45,123 bases of DNA from a virus, in IMG/VR virus record IMGVR_UViG_3300019742_000006, positions 1 to 45,123 of that record; one strand, written 5' to 3'. The position numbers and the translations under genes were made by a program. The notes under the pieces were generated by a model that saw nothing but the letters and a program-made list of their open reading frames with translations, did no database searches and was not told the origin of the DNA. Of the stretch, positions 20,331 to 28,981 are shown piece after piece; positions within the stretch are counted from its first letter, which is position 1; every line of letters begins with the position of its first letter.

Positions 20331-20562
20331 AAAGAGGTATAGCGTTAATATGGTAACTAATATGCCACCAGAGAACGATTGGTATTATTATTTTGTACAA
20401 AACGGCAGGGTTTTATTTTTTATAGAAGGAATTGCTTTTGCACCGCCAGTAACAACTAAGGAGCACGCATTAAATAAAATACTTATGCATATAAGGGATA
20501 ATTACACATATAAAAGACGTAAATCATCTTGGGTAGAAAAGAAAGTCTGGTACAATGGGTAG
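20302..20562 (+). CDS. Basic hypothetical protein (86 aa)
   Basis: Starts MKTKLLKKIRKRYSVNMVTN; basic, with an aromatic DWYYYF strand. An upstream in-frame start at 20251 would overlap 20115 by 80 bases, so 20302 is preferred. Overlaps the HNH gene by 8 bases. Confidence 0.6.
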   Translation: MKTKLLKKIRKRYSVNMVTNMPPENDWYYYFVQNGRVLFFIEGIAFAPPVTTKEHALNKILMHIRDNYTYKRRKSSWVEKKVWYNG

Positions 20563-20932
20563 AAGAGTAGAGAGAACACGAAACTTAGGAACATGGACAG
20601 AAGCTATGTACTTCGGTAGAATAAGAAGCGTACTTAGAACTATATGGATGCGTGAATGGGAACCTCGTAAACAAGCTATAGAGAACGCTAAAAGACCATA
20701 TAAAGGTAGTGATAAGCGTAGGAAGTGGGAATATCAATGCGGGGTAACTAAGGAGTGGTTTAGATTAAACGAAGTTGAGGTTCATCACTTAGAAGAAGCT
20801 GGAAGCTTGAATAATGAAGATGATTTAGTTTCTTTTATACGTAGATTACTTTGTGAAGACGTAAATAAACTAATGGTTATATCGAAAGCGGAGCATAAGA
20901 AAATAACTAACAACGAAAAGAAAAACAAATGA
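20555..20932 (+). CDS. HNH-like endonuclease (125 aa)
   Basis: WEYQCGVTKEWFRLNEVEVHHLEEAGSL...CEDVNKLMVISKAEHKKIT fits the HNH pattern: VHHLE carries the catalytic histidine pair, N is in VNKLMVI, and a final H lies in KAEHKKI. The usual first zinc cysteine pair is reduced to one C. The N-terminus is basic for DNA binding. It may act in packaging or host DNA attack. Confidence 0.7.
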   Translation: MGRRVERTRNLGTWTEAMYFGRIRSVLRTIWMREWEPRKQAIENAKRPYKGSDKRRKWEYQCGVTKEWFRLNEVEVHHLEEAGSLNNEDDLVSFIRRLLCEDVNKLMVISKAEHKKITNNEKKNK

Positions 20933-21156
20933 CACGAGAACAAATAACTAAATTCGAGTATTGTAGTAAACATTTATTAATGATTCAAGAATGGAAAGAG
21001 AAACTTCCTTTTAGTGTCAAACAATACGGGTGCGGAACAGGTAGACCAAATATTGAATACACATTAGAACACACGCATAATGATATGTATTCAGATGTAA
21101 TAGCTGCTATATCAAAAGCAGAATATATAGTAAATAATATTATAGAAAATATTTAA
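20929..21156 (+). CDS. Hypothetical protein (75 aa)
   Basis: Not recognised. Overlaps the HNH gene by 4 bases (ATGA). Contains two cysteines and a histidine-rich EYTLEHTHNDMYSD segment, which may bind metal. Confidence 0.65.
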   Translation: MTREQITKFEYCSKHLLMIQEWKEKLPFSVKQYGCGTGRPNIEYTLEHTHNDMYSDVIAAISKAEYIVNNIIENI

Positions 21157-21158
21157 AA

Positions 21159-21530
21159 ATGAAAGCAGAAGGATTTATAAAAGAATTAGAAGATGCTGGA
21201 TACAGAATGTTTAAAGATAATTTCAAGAGTTCAACTGCAGCTTACCAAAAAAGATTTAAAGATAAGCTTGGAACTAAATACTTTATAACAATCTATTATT
21301 ACGCAGAACGTTATTACAACAAAGAGCAGAAAGCACCAGCTTCATTTGACGTTGACCTACAATTAATAAAGATTTTCAAAGGAAAAGAGTTCGTTGTAGA
21401 CCTAGGAGTTTTCGGATTATTCGATTGGATTGATGGTGCTTCTGAATTTTATTCATTAGAACTAATAGAGGACTTTATAGAAGAAATGTTTACACACAAT
21501 AAATTTGAGTATTACGAATTAAACAATTAA
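21159..21530 (+). CDS. Hypothetical protein (123 aa)
   Basis: Not recognised. Alpha/beta, with aromatic strands (YFITIYYYAERYY) and an acidic C-terminal helix. Follows 20929 by 2 bases. Confidence 0.7.
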   Translation: MKAEGFIKELEDAGYRMFKDNFKSSTAAYQKRFKDKLGTKYFITIYYYAERYYNKEQKAPASFDVDLQLIKIFKGKEFVVDLGVFGLFDWIDGASEFYSLELIEDFIEEMFTHNKFEYYELNN

Positions 21531-21531
21531 T

Positions 21532-21837
21532 ATGACAAAGAACAAGAGAGCAAAAGAGATAATTAAATCTCACGAAGAACCAAGAAAACCAGACGGAGAT
21601 TACATTCTTAACCTAATTAAGTTACAGCTCGAATATGCTGGTACGTATTGCGCATTTGAAGACTTTATTAATGATTATGAAGACTTATATCAAAAGACCA
21701 CGATAACGCAAGAACAAGCAAATTTATTCAAAGCTAAAGTGTTCGAGATGCTAATGGATGACTTCGGTTACAGTATTCAGAAGTGTAATTCAGAGTTCGC
21801 TGCGTTTAAAGCATACTATCCACTCAAAGTGAAATGA
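21532..21837 (+). CDS. Hypothetical protein (101 aa)
   Basis: Not recognised. Charged and helical, with a basic start (MTKNKRAKEIIKSHEEPRK). Follows the previous gene by 1 base. Confidence 0.65.
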   Translation: MTKNKRAKEIIKSHEEPRKPDGDYILNLIKLQLEYAGTYCAFEDFINDYEDLYQKTTITQEQANLFKAKVFEMLMDDFGYSIQKCNSEFAAFKAYYPLKVK

Positions 21838-21839
21838 TA

Positions 21840-21935
21840 ATGAAAAAACTAGCAAGTAAAATATTTATATTCTTTGTAGCGTTATATTATGTGATACTAC
21901 TTAGAATTAAAAAGAGACGACATGAAAGTATTTAA
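21840..21935 (+). CDS. Single-membrane-span micropeptide (31 aa)
   Basis: MKKLASK, then a span IFIFFVALYYVILL, and a basic RIKKRRHE end, giving clear membrane topology with a cytoplasmic tail. Overlaps the next gene by 14 bases. Confidence 0.6.
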   Translation: MKKLASKIFIFFVALYYVILLRIKKRRHESI

Positions 21936-22116
21936 GTGTGGGGAACAGGTTAAGATGAAGGTTGGAGGAGGTTACGGAATGATAACGGCTAGTATTAACA
22001 GGTTTGATTCTATTCGTTATGAGATAACAAAGCATGATGGAGAGATAGTTAACAAGCATGAGGACGAGTTCTTAACACAAGCAAATAAAGTAGAAATAGG
22101 TTTTAAAAGAAAATAG
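21922..22116 (+). CDS. Small KOW/SH3-like protein (64 aa)
   Basis: KCGEQVKMKVGGGYGMITAS followed by strands to the end resembles DUF2158-like small beta barrels of phages. Function unknown; the fold assignment is by pattern only. Confidence 0.55.
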   Translation: MKVFKCGEQVKMKVGGGYGMITASINRFDSIRYEITKHDGEIVNKHEDEFLTQANKVEIGFKRK

Positions 22117-22118
22117 AT

Positions 22119-22349
22119 ATGGCAGATATGAATCCAGATGACGCAATGTTCACAACTATACAGAATGTACCTACATTTATGGTTGAGAACGCCATAGAGT
22201 GGCACAATAAAGTAACAGGAGATGAATGGAATTTAACCTACGAGAAACATCCAGATATTCAGCATAGGATAGGTCAGCTTATTGATATGTGTGATGAATA
22301 CGAAGTTGTTAATTATAAAGTTATTTACACAGAAGCAGACTTATTTTAA
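22119..22349 (+). CDS. Hypothetical protein (76 aa)
   Basis: Not recognised. Acidic, with a tryptophan- and histidine-containing centre (NAIEWHNKVTGDEWNLTYEKH). Starts 2 bases after 21922. Confidence 0.65.
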   Translation: MADMNPDDAMFTTIQNVPTFMVENAIEWHNKVTGDEWNLTYEKHPDIQHRIGQLIDMCDEYEVVNYKVIYTEADLF

Positions 22350-22538
22350 TTGACAAGTATAATAGATATAATAGGAGACGTTGAAGACGACAAGTTCCAC
22401 GATGTTAATGACATTATGATATATCAACATGAGTGGCAATGGCATGAGGTAGGCGTTTCCTGTGTATCTGTACTTACAGGAGAATTGAAATACATTAAAG
22501 ATTTAGAAAAACGAATATATAAAGACAAGAACAAATGA
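22350..22538 (+). CDS. Acidic hypothetical protein with TTG start (62 aa)
   Basis: The frame begins at TTG immediately after the previous stop; no ATG occurs until MIYQHEW. Acidic first half (DVEDDKFHDVNDI) and basic end. It overlaps 22535 by 4 bases (ATGA), so expression as part of the operon is likely. Confidence 0.55.
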   Translation: MTSIIDIIGDVEDDKFHDVNDIMIYQHEWQWHEVGVSCVSVLTGELKYIKDLEKRIYKDKNK

Positions 22539-22618
22539 CAGTATTATCAGCAGTAATATTTTGCACATGCTTAGGATTAGTATTAGTAGTAATAAGTTCT
22601 GATTTGGAAAACAATTAA
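22535..22618 (+). CDS. Single-membrane-span micropeptide (27 aa)
   Basis: MTVLSAVIFCTCLGLVLVVIS followed by SDLENN. The ATGA overlap with the preceding gene and the 1-base gap to the next support it. Confidence 0.5.
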   Translation: MTVLSAVIFCTCLGLVLVVISSDLENN

Positions 22619-22619
22619 T

Positions 22620-22862
22620 ATGAAAAATAAAATAATTAAACTAGGAGACTTCCTTATAAATAGCTTACCGCTAATAGGTTTTATATTAGTGTTATTAGCT
22701 ATGGTATTTCAGGTGTTGTTCGTTAAGTTTATGTGGGCTGCTATTGCTGTACACTTTATTAACGAAGGTGTAAAAGCTATTAAGGAAAAGAATAAATGGA
22801 AAGATAATGTAGCTTTCATGGAGTATATGTTAAAAGCCGCTGGTTACAACTTAAAAGAATAG
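22620..22862 (+). CDS. Two-span membrane protein (80 aa)
   Basis: Hydrophobic segments at about residues 14-35 and 37-50, followed by a basic and amphipathic C-terminal half (KAIKEKNKWKDN). Could be holin-like or a superinfection-related membrane protein; the lysis genes themselves are on the other strand. Confidence 0.6.
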   Translation: MKNKIIKLGDFLINSLPLIGFILVLLAMVFQVLFVKFMWAAIAVHFINEGVKAIKEKNKWKDNVAFMEYMLKAAGYNLKE

Positions 22863-22864
22863 AT

Positions 22865-23086
22865 ATGAAAGTAAATATAGAAGCAGAAAGTGAATACGAA
22901 GCACGTAGAATAGTGAAGTCATTAGACTTAGCGTTGTGTATATTTGAACTGGAGAACAAGCTTAGAGCTGCGCTGAAGCATGGAGATAACAGCTTCGAGT
23001 TTGATGAAGGATTAGAGAAGGCTCAATCGTTATTGATTGAAGCTAAAGAAGAATATGGTATTAACCTAGAAGACTTAATTACCTAA
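22865..23086 (+). CDS. Last gene of the left arm, helical (73 aa)
   Basis: Not recognised. MKVNIEAESEYEARRIVKSL and further charged helices. Its last 8 bases overlap the end of the convergent gene 23079. No intrinsic terminator is visible at the junction. Confidence 0.65.
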   Translation: MKVNIEAESEYEARRIVKSLDLALCIFELENKLRAALKHGDNSFEFDEGLEKAQSLLIEAKEEYGINLEDLIT

Positions 23087-23516
23087 GATATGTTATAGGA
23101 GAGTAGTTATAGGTTTCGCTAGAGAACGAACTTCCAGTACTGGTAAAATCTGTCTTATCAATAAAGTCTATAAGTTTCTTTTGTGTGTATTTAAGTTTTC
23201 CGTAGATGTTTGAGATATTATATTCTCTTACGTCTTCGGATTCTTTTTTGTTATAGAATGAATATAATCCTTTAACTGTAAGAAACACCATGTGACTTTG
23301 GCATTTAGCTAGTAATTCTGCGTAAGCTTCATCTAATACCTCACCAGCTTCTAGCTTACCAATTAAATCAGCGTATAACTCTTCTGTCATATCTGAAGCT
23401 AATGAAGTTTCTTGTTCCATTAATATCACAGTAAGGATATCATTATTGTCATATGTTGACATTGAAGGGTATTTCTTCTTAAAATATTGGTCGTCTATTA
23501 AATATGTGTTAGTCAT
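23079..23516 (-). CDS. Probable head-tail connector (145 aa)
   Basis: Helical N-terminal two thirds with an acidic centre, and a flexible S/T-rich C-terminal tail ending YSPITYLR. It is coupled to the portal gene by a one-base overlap. The size, position and helical character match the small adaptor proteins next to portals in Bacteroidota phages (DUF6712-like, from memory). Confidence 0.55.
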   Translation of the reverse strand: MTNTYLIDDQYFKKKYPSMSTYDNNDILTVILMEQETSLASDMTEELYADLIGKLEAGEVLDEAYAELLAKCQSHMVFLTVKGLYSFYNKKESEDVREYNISNIYGKLKYTQKKLIDFIDKTDFTSTGSSFSSETYNYSPITYLR

Positions 23517-24754
23517 TATTCAGCCTCCTCTGTTGTTTCTGCTTCTGTTTCTGTTGTCTCTCCACCATTAATTAAGAAACTCATATCTGCATCAACTATC
23601 TCTATCTCTATGTCTTTAAATGCTGAGTTCTTTAATACAGTTTCAAATCCACCCATAACAATCTTTCTTGATGGAATAGTCTCCATTGCTTTAAATAATT
23701 CATAAGAACTTAACATCTCTGTTCCTGTCCCACCAAGCTTACCAGCTATAGCAATACCAAATAAAGCAGGGTTAGTGACTGCGTGGGCTGTTAATATCTT
23801 ACTATCATTCAGTTTAGCCATTACGTCAATAGTCTTATCTAGATTCTGAATGTTTAACATATCAAACTCAGGCTTCTCTTCTGCTCTGCGTACAAATGAT
23901 ATAATCACATTCTCGCTATCAGCACCATTAAAGTTAGTTTTGAATTTCTCAGCTTCTTCACGTTTCTGTTCATCATTCATATTCCTACCGATAAATGTAG
24001 CAAGCACTCTAGGTGCAAAACCATTACGAGCGGAGTTCTTGATAGTCCTACCAAACTCAAAGTCACCTTCAATAAAGTCAAATGCTGAGATATAGTTAGG
24101 TGTTCCGTAGAATGGATTAGTTGAGAAAGGATTCTTTACATACAATCCGTATCTACTCTGTTTAGCCGCAGGGTCAAAGTTTGGAAGCTGCTCTTCATCG
24201 TTACTGAATACAGTTCCACTTACACGCTTAAATATGTCTCTAAGGATAAAGTTCTCTACAACACCATTGTTTGGTGCGCCAAGCCTAAATGTCTTATGAC
24301 TTCTTATTTCTAGTTTAATAGGTTGCCCTGTATCTGTATCTGTGTCAACAACTATTAAAAACCCACCGTCTGCTGTGTAGTTAAATGCAGCCTTGTTAAT
24401 TAATTCATATAAGGAAACATTAAACCCTCCTGCGTTCTCTATGAAAGCTTTCCACTTCTTGTCATCTAAGTCAGAATCAATACCAATACCACTAATCATA
24501 TTAGCTTTCTTACGTACAATACCTGAGTGTGTAGTAGACTTATCTAATAGTGTAGCTAATATACTCGGCATATCATCGTTATCACCAAATCTAATATAAT
24601 CATACGTCTGAATCTTCTTTAGTCTAGGATTCTCTGTAAGGTTAATTATATTATTGCTGATAGCATTCTTTATAAGACTTGATGATGATATAGTCTCGGT
24701 TGCTGCTACATCAAAATTATCTACAACGTTATTTATTCTATCTCTTAGTTTCAT
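23516..24754 (-). CDS. Portal protein (412 aa)
   Basis: Segments YDYIRFGDNDDMPSILATLL, HSGIVRKKANMISGIG, and an acidic, threonine-rich C-terminus are typical of phage portal proteins of the PBSX-like group: N-terminal strand cluster, central stem and clip regions. The dodecameric portal forms the DNA entry channel. The gene is at the far end of the late operon, 19 kb from the terminase, which is unusual. Confidence 0.75.
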   Translation of the reverse strand: MKLRDRINNVVDNFDVAATETISSSSLIKNAISNNIINLTENPRLKKIQTYDYIRFGDNDDMPSILATLLDKSTTHSGIVRKKANMISGIGIDSDLDDKKWKAFIENAGGFNVSLYELINKAAFNYTADGGFLIVVDTDTDTGQPIKLEIRSHKTFRLGAPNNGVVENFILRDIFKRVSGTVFSNDEEQLPNFDPAAKQSRYGLYVKNPFSTNPFYGTPNYISAFDFIEGDFEFGRTIKNSARNGFAPRVLATFIGRNMNDEQKREEAEKFKTNFNGADSENVIISFVRRAEEKPEFDMLNIQNLDKTIDVMAKLNDSKILTAHAVTNPALFGIAIAGKLGGTGTEMLSSYELFKAMETIPSRKIVMGGFETVLKNSAFKDIEIEIVDADMSFLINGGETTETEAETTEEAE

Positions 24755-25077
24755 TAGCTTATTATTTTAACTCCTTCGTAGTTACTTACGCTTTCTACTC
24801 CTTCTGTAACCATAACTATCTCTTCTATAGTAGAGCTAACGCCATTAACAAATAACGAAACATCATAACTACCATCTTGTATTAAAGTGGTGTCTATAAC
24901 TATACGTAATGACCATTTACAGCATTCTACAGAGAAATCGTCTATTACCCCATCAATCCAAGAATCAGTGACATTTGCTCTATATCTAAACAACAAAATA
25001 TCGCCAGTATTGTATTCCATTGGCAATATTACTACTAATTCCGAAAGCTCATTATCGTTTCTATTAACTAATTGCAT
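24754..25077 (-). CDS. Hypothetical beta-rich protein (107 aa)
   Basis: Not recognised. The start MQLVNRNDNE was chosen because a strong GGAGGAG site precedes ATG 25077; a TTG at 25107 would overlap the upstream gene more. Beta strands dominate (DILLFRYRANV, SYDVSLFVNGV). It may be a virion or baseplate accessory. Confidence 0.65.
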   Translation of the reverse strand: MQLVNRNDNELSELVVILPMEYNTGDILLFRYRANVTDSWIDGVIDDFSVECCKWSLRIVIDTTLIQDGSYDVSLFVNGVSSTIEEIVMVTEGVESVSNYEGVKIIS

Positions 25078-25261
25078 TATCTCCTCCTTCTTTTCCGAAT
25101 CTACCAACGCTTAACATACCAGCGCCAAAACCAAATATTGTAGTAAATATACCAGTATTAACTTCGCCATAACCTAGAAATCCAGCAGTTCCTATAACTA
25201 AGCCCCAAGCTATACAGAATGTAGCTATGTTGGTTCTGAATTTCTTAGTTGCTGTATTCAT
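25064..25261 (-). CDS. Two-span membrane protein, holin candidate (65 aa)
   Basis: Basic N-terminus, membrane spans FCIAWGLVIGTAGFLGYG and IFTTIFGFGAGML, and a charged C-terminus. A small two-span protein in a cluster of membrane proteins near the lysis genes fits a holin, but position is the only support. Confidence 0.55.
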   Translation of the reverse strand: MNTATKKFRTNIATFCIAWGLVIGTAGFLGYGEVNTGIFTTIFGFGAGMLSVGRFGKEGGDNAIS

Positions 25262-25544
25262 CTGTATGTTTAGGTTCTAATTTGTTTATACGTTGCTCAT
25301 TATCCTTTGCTAATCTCTGCGTTGGGATTATAACAAACTCATTAACGCTATGCGCCCAATCGTACAATTCCTTAAATTCTAACATTCTTTCGCTCTGTAC
25401 CTTTTCGTATTTATCCATCTTATAGATTATAGTGTCCTTAAAGTCTACAGCTTGATAAGCTATAAAACCTATCAGTCCTATAATTATACTTACCGCTAAT
25501 TTATTAAAAGCGTTATCTAGTTTATTCTTGCCTACCTGTGTCAT
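25245..25544 (-). CDS. Membrane-anchored coiled-coil protein (99 aa)
   Basis: One span near the N-terminus (VSIIIGLIGFIAYQAV) followed by a charged helical domain (KYEKVQSERMLEFKELYDW). The topology resembles hemolysin-XhlA-like or holin-associated proteins. It overlaps both neighbours by 4-17 bases. Confidence 0.55.
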   Translation of the reverse strand: MTQVGKNKLDNAFNKLAVSIIIGLIGFIAYQAVDFKDTIIYKMDKYEKVQSERMLEFKELYDWAHSVNEFVIIPTQRLAKDNEQRINKLEPKHTDEYSN

Positions 25545-25945
25545 AATGCAAACGAAATCAATGTTAATAAAAAACTAAACCATAATAACCAGCTACGCTG
25601 ATTGTAATCAAAATCTAACATAGCTGTACTTGTTTCACTATGTGCTGTCCATCTCCATTCGTATACACAGTCTAATATATCTCTAACTGTATAATAAACG
25701 CCATTGTGAAACCAACTAAACATAGCCATTAATGCTATTCCGATAAGTAATGCCTTCCATGTAATTCCTAATGTAAAATACAATAATGTAGCAGCTATAA
25801 TGCCACGTATTCCAGTAAGTAGCTCATGTATATATTTAAACTTCTTTATACGTTTGTTATACACAGCACTAAAGTAATAAGCTTCTGTTAATCCACAGAT
25901 AAGTGCGAACACTATCCAAATCGGGTATATGATTAATAGCTCCAT
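25541..25945 (-). CDS. Multi-span membrane protein (134 aa)
   Basis: Three to four hydrophobic segments: LLIIYPIWIVFALICGL, IRGIIAATLLYFTLGI, WKALLIGIALMAMFSW and a C-terminal WLLWFSFLLTLISFAL. The connecting loops are basic or aromatic. A holin or other envelope-acting role is possible. Shares one base with 25945. Confidence 0.6.
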   Translation of the reverse strand: MELLIIYPIWIVFALICGLTEAYYFSAVYNKRIKKFKYIHELLTGIRGIIAATLLYFTLGITWKALLIGIALMAMFSWFHNGVYYTVRDILDCVYEWRWTAHSETSTAMLDFDYNQRSWLLWFSFLLTLISFAL

Positions 25946-26271
25946 TATAATTCTTCCTCTATATCGTAAGTTCCTTTACGGTCTTTATAAAAGAAGTCGC
26001 TATAATAATCCATATAGTTGTGTTCATTTATCCTTATCTCTTTTTCTCCGTCATCAATCCATAACAGAAGATTTGCAATTATATTCATTGGTCTACCATC
26101 TGCAATCCTAAAGATGTATTCGTCGTAAGTTTCAAGCCAAATAACAGGACGTTCACCTCTTAATAAAGCCTCCTTAGTGGCTTCTATATTGTAGATCTCA
26201 ACTAGCTGCATAAGCTCAGAGCCTAGCATCCATTCTTCTAGATGTATTTCAAGTGCTTGCTTGCGGTTCAT
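25945..26271 (-). CDS. Acidic hypothetical protein (108 aa)
   Basis: Not recognised. Helical first half and an acidic, aromatic C-terminal half ending DIEEEL. It sits between virion and membrane genes. No motif. Confidence 0.65.
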   Translation of the reverse strand: MNRKQALEIHLEEWMLGSELMQLVEIYNIEATKEALLRGERPVIWLETYDEYIFRIADGRPMNIIANLLLWIDDGEKEIRINEHNYMDYYSDFFYKDRKGTYDIEEEL

Positions 26272-26273
26272 GA

Positions 26274-26762
26274 CTATTCTGTTATATGAGTGACTGGGAA
26301 TATATTTGCTTGCACCTTAGTAAATTCAATTTCAGCGCCTGCCTTATCGCTCAGCACCATTAATTGTACTTCTTGATTAGTAGATAGCGTTACCTCTCCT
26401 TGAGTCACCCAAGACCCTATGTCTGTCGTTAGTTTAATCAACCTATCTGTAACAAGTCTTTCTGAAGGGTCTGCTCCATCTATACCAATACCTATATCTA
26501 CTGTCGTCGCAGCCGTATCTGTTGATGCCGAAACATTTAAAATAATCTTAAATGTACGCGTTTCAGTTCCTTTATATTTAAGCTTATCTACATTCAATTC
26601 AAAATTTTCTAACGGTGAATTGGTGAATGTTCCAGCTATCGGATACCATGTTCCTGCTGCTGTCGTTGTTGTCGGTGTCGCTGTGTCTAACGTTCCAAAT
26701 ACGCTTGATTTTTCTAAGCTTATTTTCAATGATTGCAATGCTGCTGATAATTCTATACTCAT
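26274..26762 (-). CDS. Probable virion decoration or fibre protein (162 aa)
   Basis: T-, S- and G-rich beta sequence (GTLDTATPTTTTAAGTWYPI, ATTVDIGIGIDGADPS) with no cysteine and low complexity. It is typical of trimeric fibre heads or capsid decoration proteins. It lies directly after the large LamG-like protein 26774. Confidence 0.55.
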   Translation of the reverse strand: MSIELSAALQSLKISLEKSSVFGTLDTATPTTTTAAGTWYPIAGTFTNSPLENFELNVDKLKYKGTETRTFKIILNVSASTDTAATTVDIGIGIDGADPSERLVTDRLIKLTTDIGSWVTQGEVTLSTNQEVQLMVLSDKAGAEIEFTKVQANIFPVTHITE

Positions 26763-26773
26763 AATATCTTTAT

Positions 26774-28528
26774 TTATAATTTATAAACTAAACTTCCATT
26801 TAAATAAACTTGCTCACCATCTTTTACAACAGCTTCCGCACCATCTGGTAAATAATTATAATTAATGTAGTTCAATACCTTAATTAAGTCGTCGCCTGTT
26901 TTCTGATTTTCATAAACAAATACCTCAAAGTTTTCTAGCTTATCACCGTAATTTGTGTTGAAGCCTACGAACACCTTGTTTTGGTCTGATGGTTCAAAGA
27001 AAGTTTGTAAAACATCGTAGTCAAGCTCTGAAATATGATATGTACTTCTAGTAATCCTATCAGTGCTATCATAGTAAACCGAATCCGTACTTGCTGCTGT
27101 TTGGTTAATCCTGTCTAAGATGTCATACTTGGAATCTGTGCTTCCTGTTGGGTTTAAGCAAACATAGCTGTTAACTAGGTTGTGCATTGCCCCGCCCTCA
27201 TGCTCAGTCCATCCAGTAGTATTACTTAGTCCTGTTGTGTTTAGGGCTTTGTTTATTACCTGTTCGCCTTGGTCAATTGTGTAAGTTCCTGTCGAGTCAA
27301 CAAAAGAATCCATACTAATAAATTCGGAATCTACATGTACTTTAAATCTATCATCGGTTAAAAAATCAAAATCAATATTAGATATATCCTCACTGAATAT
27401 AATTGCAGTGGGGTTGCTACCTGTTGCTGCTGGCACTAACTCAAAACCGTTACCGTCCAATTTATCACAATATATATATAAGGATTTGTCTATATCGATA
27501 ATTAACTTAATCCTATAATCTGAAATATTATCAAGGTAGTCACTTGCGCTTTTAAACTTAAATCCAATCGGATTATTATCTATTATCCTAATCTCATTTA
27601 TTGACCTTCCGAATGTAAACTCAGTAATTGAATCACTATTGTATCTAATCGAACATGATAGTGATTTTTGACTAATTGTAAATACATACTCCGCTAAATA
27701 ATCACCTATCTCTAAATTAGTATTGCCGCTTGCTGTGCATCGTAGCCAATCCTTGTTCTGCCAATACCCTAAATCTAAAGCATCCTGTGTGCTTTGCGGG
27801 GTGTAATCTGTTACTGGTGCGAATGTTACCCCGTTGTTTGTGGCTTCTGCTCCGTCTACTGAGTTTATGGCGTGTCCGTTATTAAAAAACTGATTAACCT
27901 TCACCCCGTTTTTATATAATGTAAAGCATCCGAGAACCCCCTCCCATGAATTAGTAATATAACCTTGTCCAAAATCCTTGAATGTTATGCTTCCAACTGC
28001 CGCACTACCTACTGTGTTTAAATCTGGGTAGGTGATCAATATATTAGTTCCATCATATTCAAATATATATTGTCCAGATAAAAAGCTTTTATTAAATGTA
28101 TATAATAATCCTGCTGTATTTCTAAATCGTACCTGCGTTGTAGATATTGCCAATAGGTCATTTGAATTGGAGTTATCTCCTATAAAGGCGTTTGCTATGT
28201 TTGTATTTGTTGTGCTTACTATATATATTTCTAATCTCCAAGTATCTGTTGACAACATTGTAACTTCTGGAAAAGTGTAATATGTTCCAGCTGTGATATT
28301 CGCTACCTTCCCACCAACCACAGCCGCATCATCACCGCTTACCCGCTCGTCTAATACCAGCGTTCCTGATTCTCGGTCCCACCAGTCGAATGTTAGGTCT
28401 GATTTTAATGGTGGCACTGGAATATCATGTAACGTTGTTCCTTTATCAAATAATGGAATCCATTTTCTTATCTGACTCCTTGTGTAATATTGCTTTGGAG
28501 GTTTTCTCCTGATTCTTTTGATAGCCAT
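26774..28528 (-). CDS. LamG-like receptor-binding or fibre protein (584 aa)
   Basis: A basic N-terminus (MAIKRIRRKPPKQYYTR) precedes repeated beta-sandwich segments such as FEYDGTNILITY and WEGVLGCFTLYKNGVKV, which resemble concanavalin/LamG lectin folds. It may bind host glycans. The position after the spanin and the unusually basic N-terminus are noteworthy. Confidence 0.6.
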   Translation of the reverse strand: MAIKRIRRKPPKQYYTRSQIRKWIPLFDKGTTLHDIPVPPLKSDLTFDWWDRESGTLVLDERVSGDDAAVVGGKVANITAGTYYTFPEVTMLSTDTWRLEIYIVSTTNTNIANAFIGDNSNSNDLLAISTTQVRFRNTAGLLYTFNKSFLSGQYIFEYDGTNILITYPDLNTVGSAAVGSITFKDFGQGYITNSWEGVLGCFTLYKNGVKVNQFFNNGHAINSVDGAEATNNGVTFAPVTDYTPQSTQDALDLGYWQNKDWLRCTASGNTNLEIGDYLAEYVFTISQKSLSCSIRYNSDSITEFTFGRSINEIRIIDNNPIGFKFKSASDYLDNISDYRIKLIIDIDKSLYIYCDKLDGNGFELVPAATGSNPTAIIFSEDISNIDFDFLTDDRFKVHVDSEFISMDSFVDSTGTYTIDQGEQVINKALNTTGLSNTTGWTEHEGGAMHNLVNSYVCLNPTGSTDSKYDILDRINQTAASTDSVYYDSTDRITRSTYHISELDYDVLQTFFEPSDQNKVFVGFNTNYGDKLENFEVFVYENQKTGDDLIKVLNYINYNYLPDGAEAVVKDGEQVYLNGSLVYKL

Positions 28529-28981
28529 CTATATGATAAATTTAATAACCAAAAATAATATAATTAACACCGCACATATAATACCAAATATAAAGAAGAA
28601 GTTTTTAATAGGGTTATCGTTCTGCTTTACCTTGTGTTTTTCTACTATACGTTTCTTTATAACAACGTCTTTCTTCTTAATCTTTATATCTACTACCAGT
28701 TTGCTTTTTAAACGCTCTAATTGCTGTTTTTCACATGTATCATTTGTATAGAGCTTTACTTCTGCTTCTGGTGTATTAAACACTATTGAATCTAATCTCG
28801 TAGTGTCAGCGATAATTTCTTTGTTCACCACTTGTGGAATAATGAACGTCGTGTCTATAGTTGTAATCCTTGTGGTCTTCTCTAAGCTTCTACACCCATT
28901 TGTTGTAATTAGCAGAGAGATAAACACAAGACTCAGCATTACGCCTCTTGATAAGACCTTTGTTTGCTTTTTTAACGCCAT
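28529..28981 (-). CDS. Unimolecular spanin (u-spanin), outer-membrane lipoprotein with C-terminal span (150 aa)
   Basis: N-terminal signal VMLSLVFISLLITTNGC ends in a lipobox-type cysteine (residue 30). A charged periplasmic part rich in K, E and V follows, and a final span NFFFIFGIICAVLIILFLVI ends at the C-terminus. Lipid anchor at one end and inner-membrane span at the other is the layout of T1 gp11-type u-spanins, which fuse the two membranes at lysis. It overlaps the lysozyme by 92 bases. An inner start at 28939 would keep the signal. Confidence 0.72.
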   Translation of the reverse strand: MALKKQTKVLSRGVMLSLVFISLLITTNGCRSLEKTTRITTIDTTFIIPQVVNKEIIADTTRLDSIVFNTPEAEVKLYTNDTCEKQQLERLKSKLVVDIKIKKKDVVIKKRIVEKHKVKQNDNPIKNFFFIFGIICAVLIILFLVIKFII

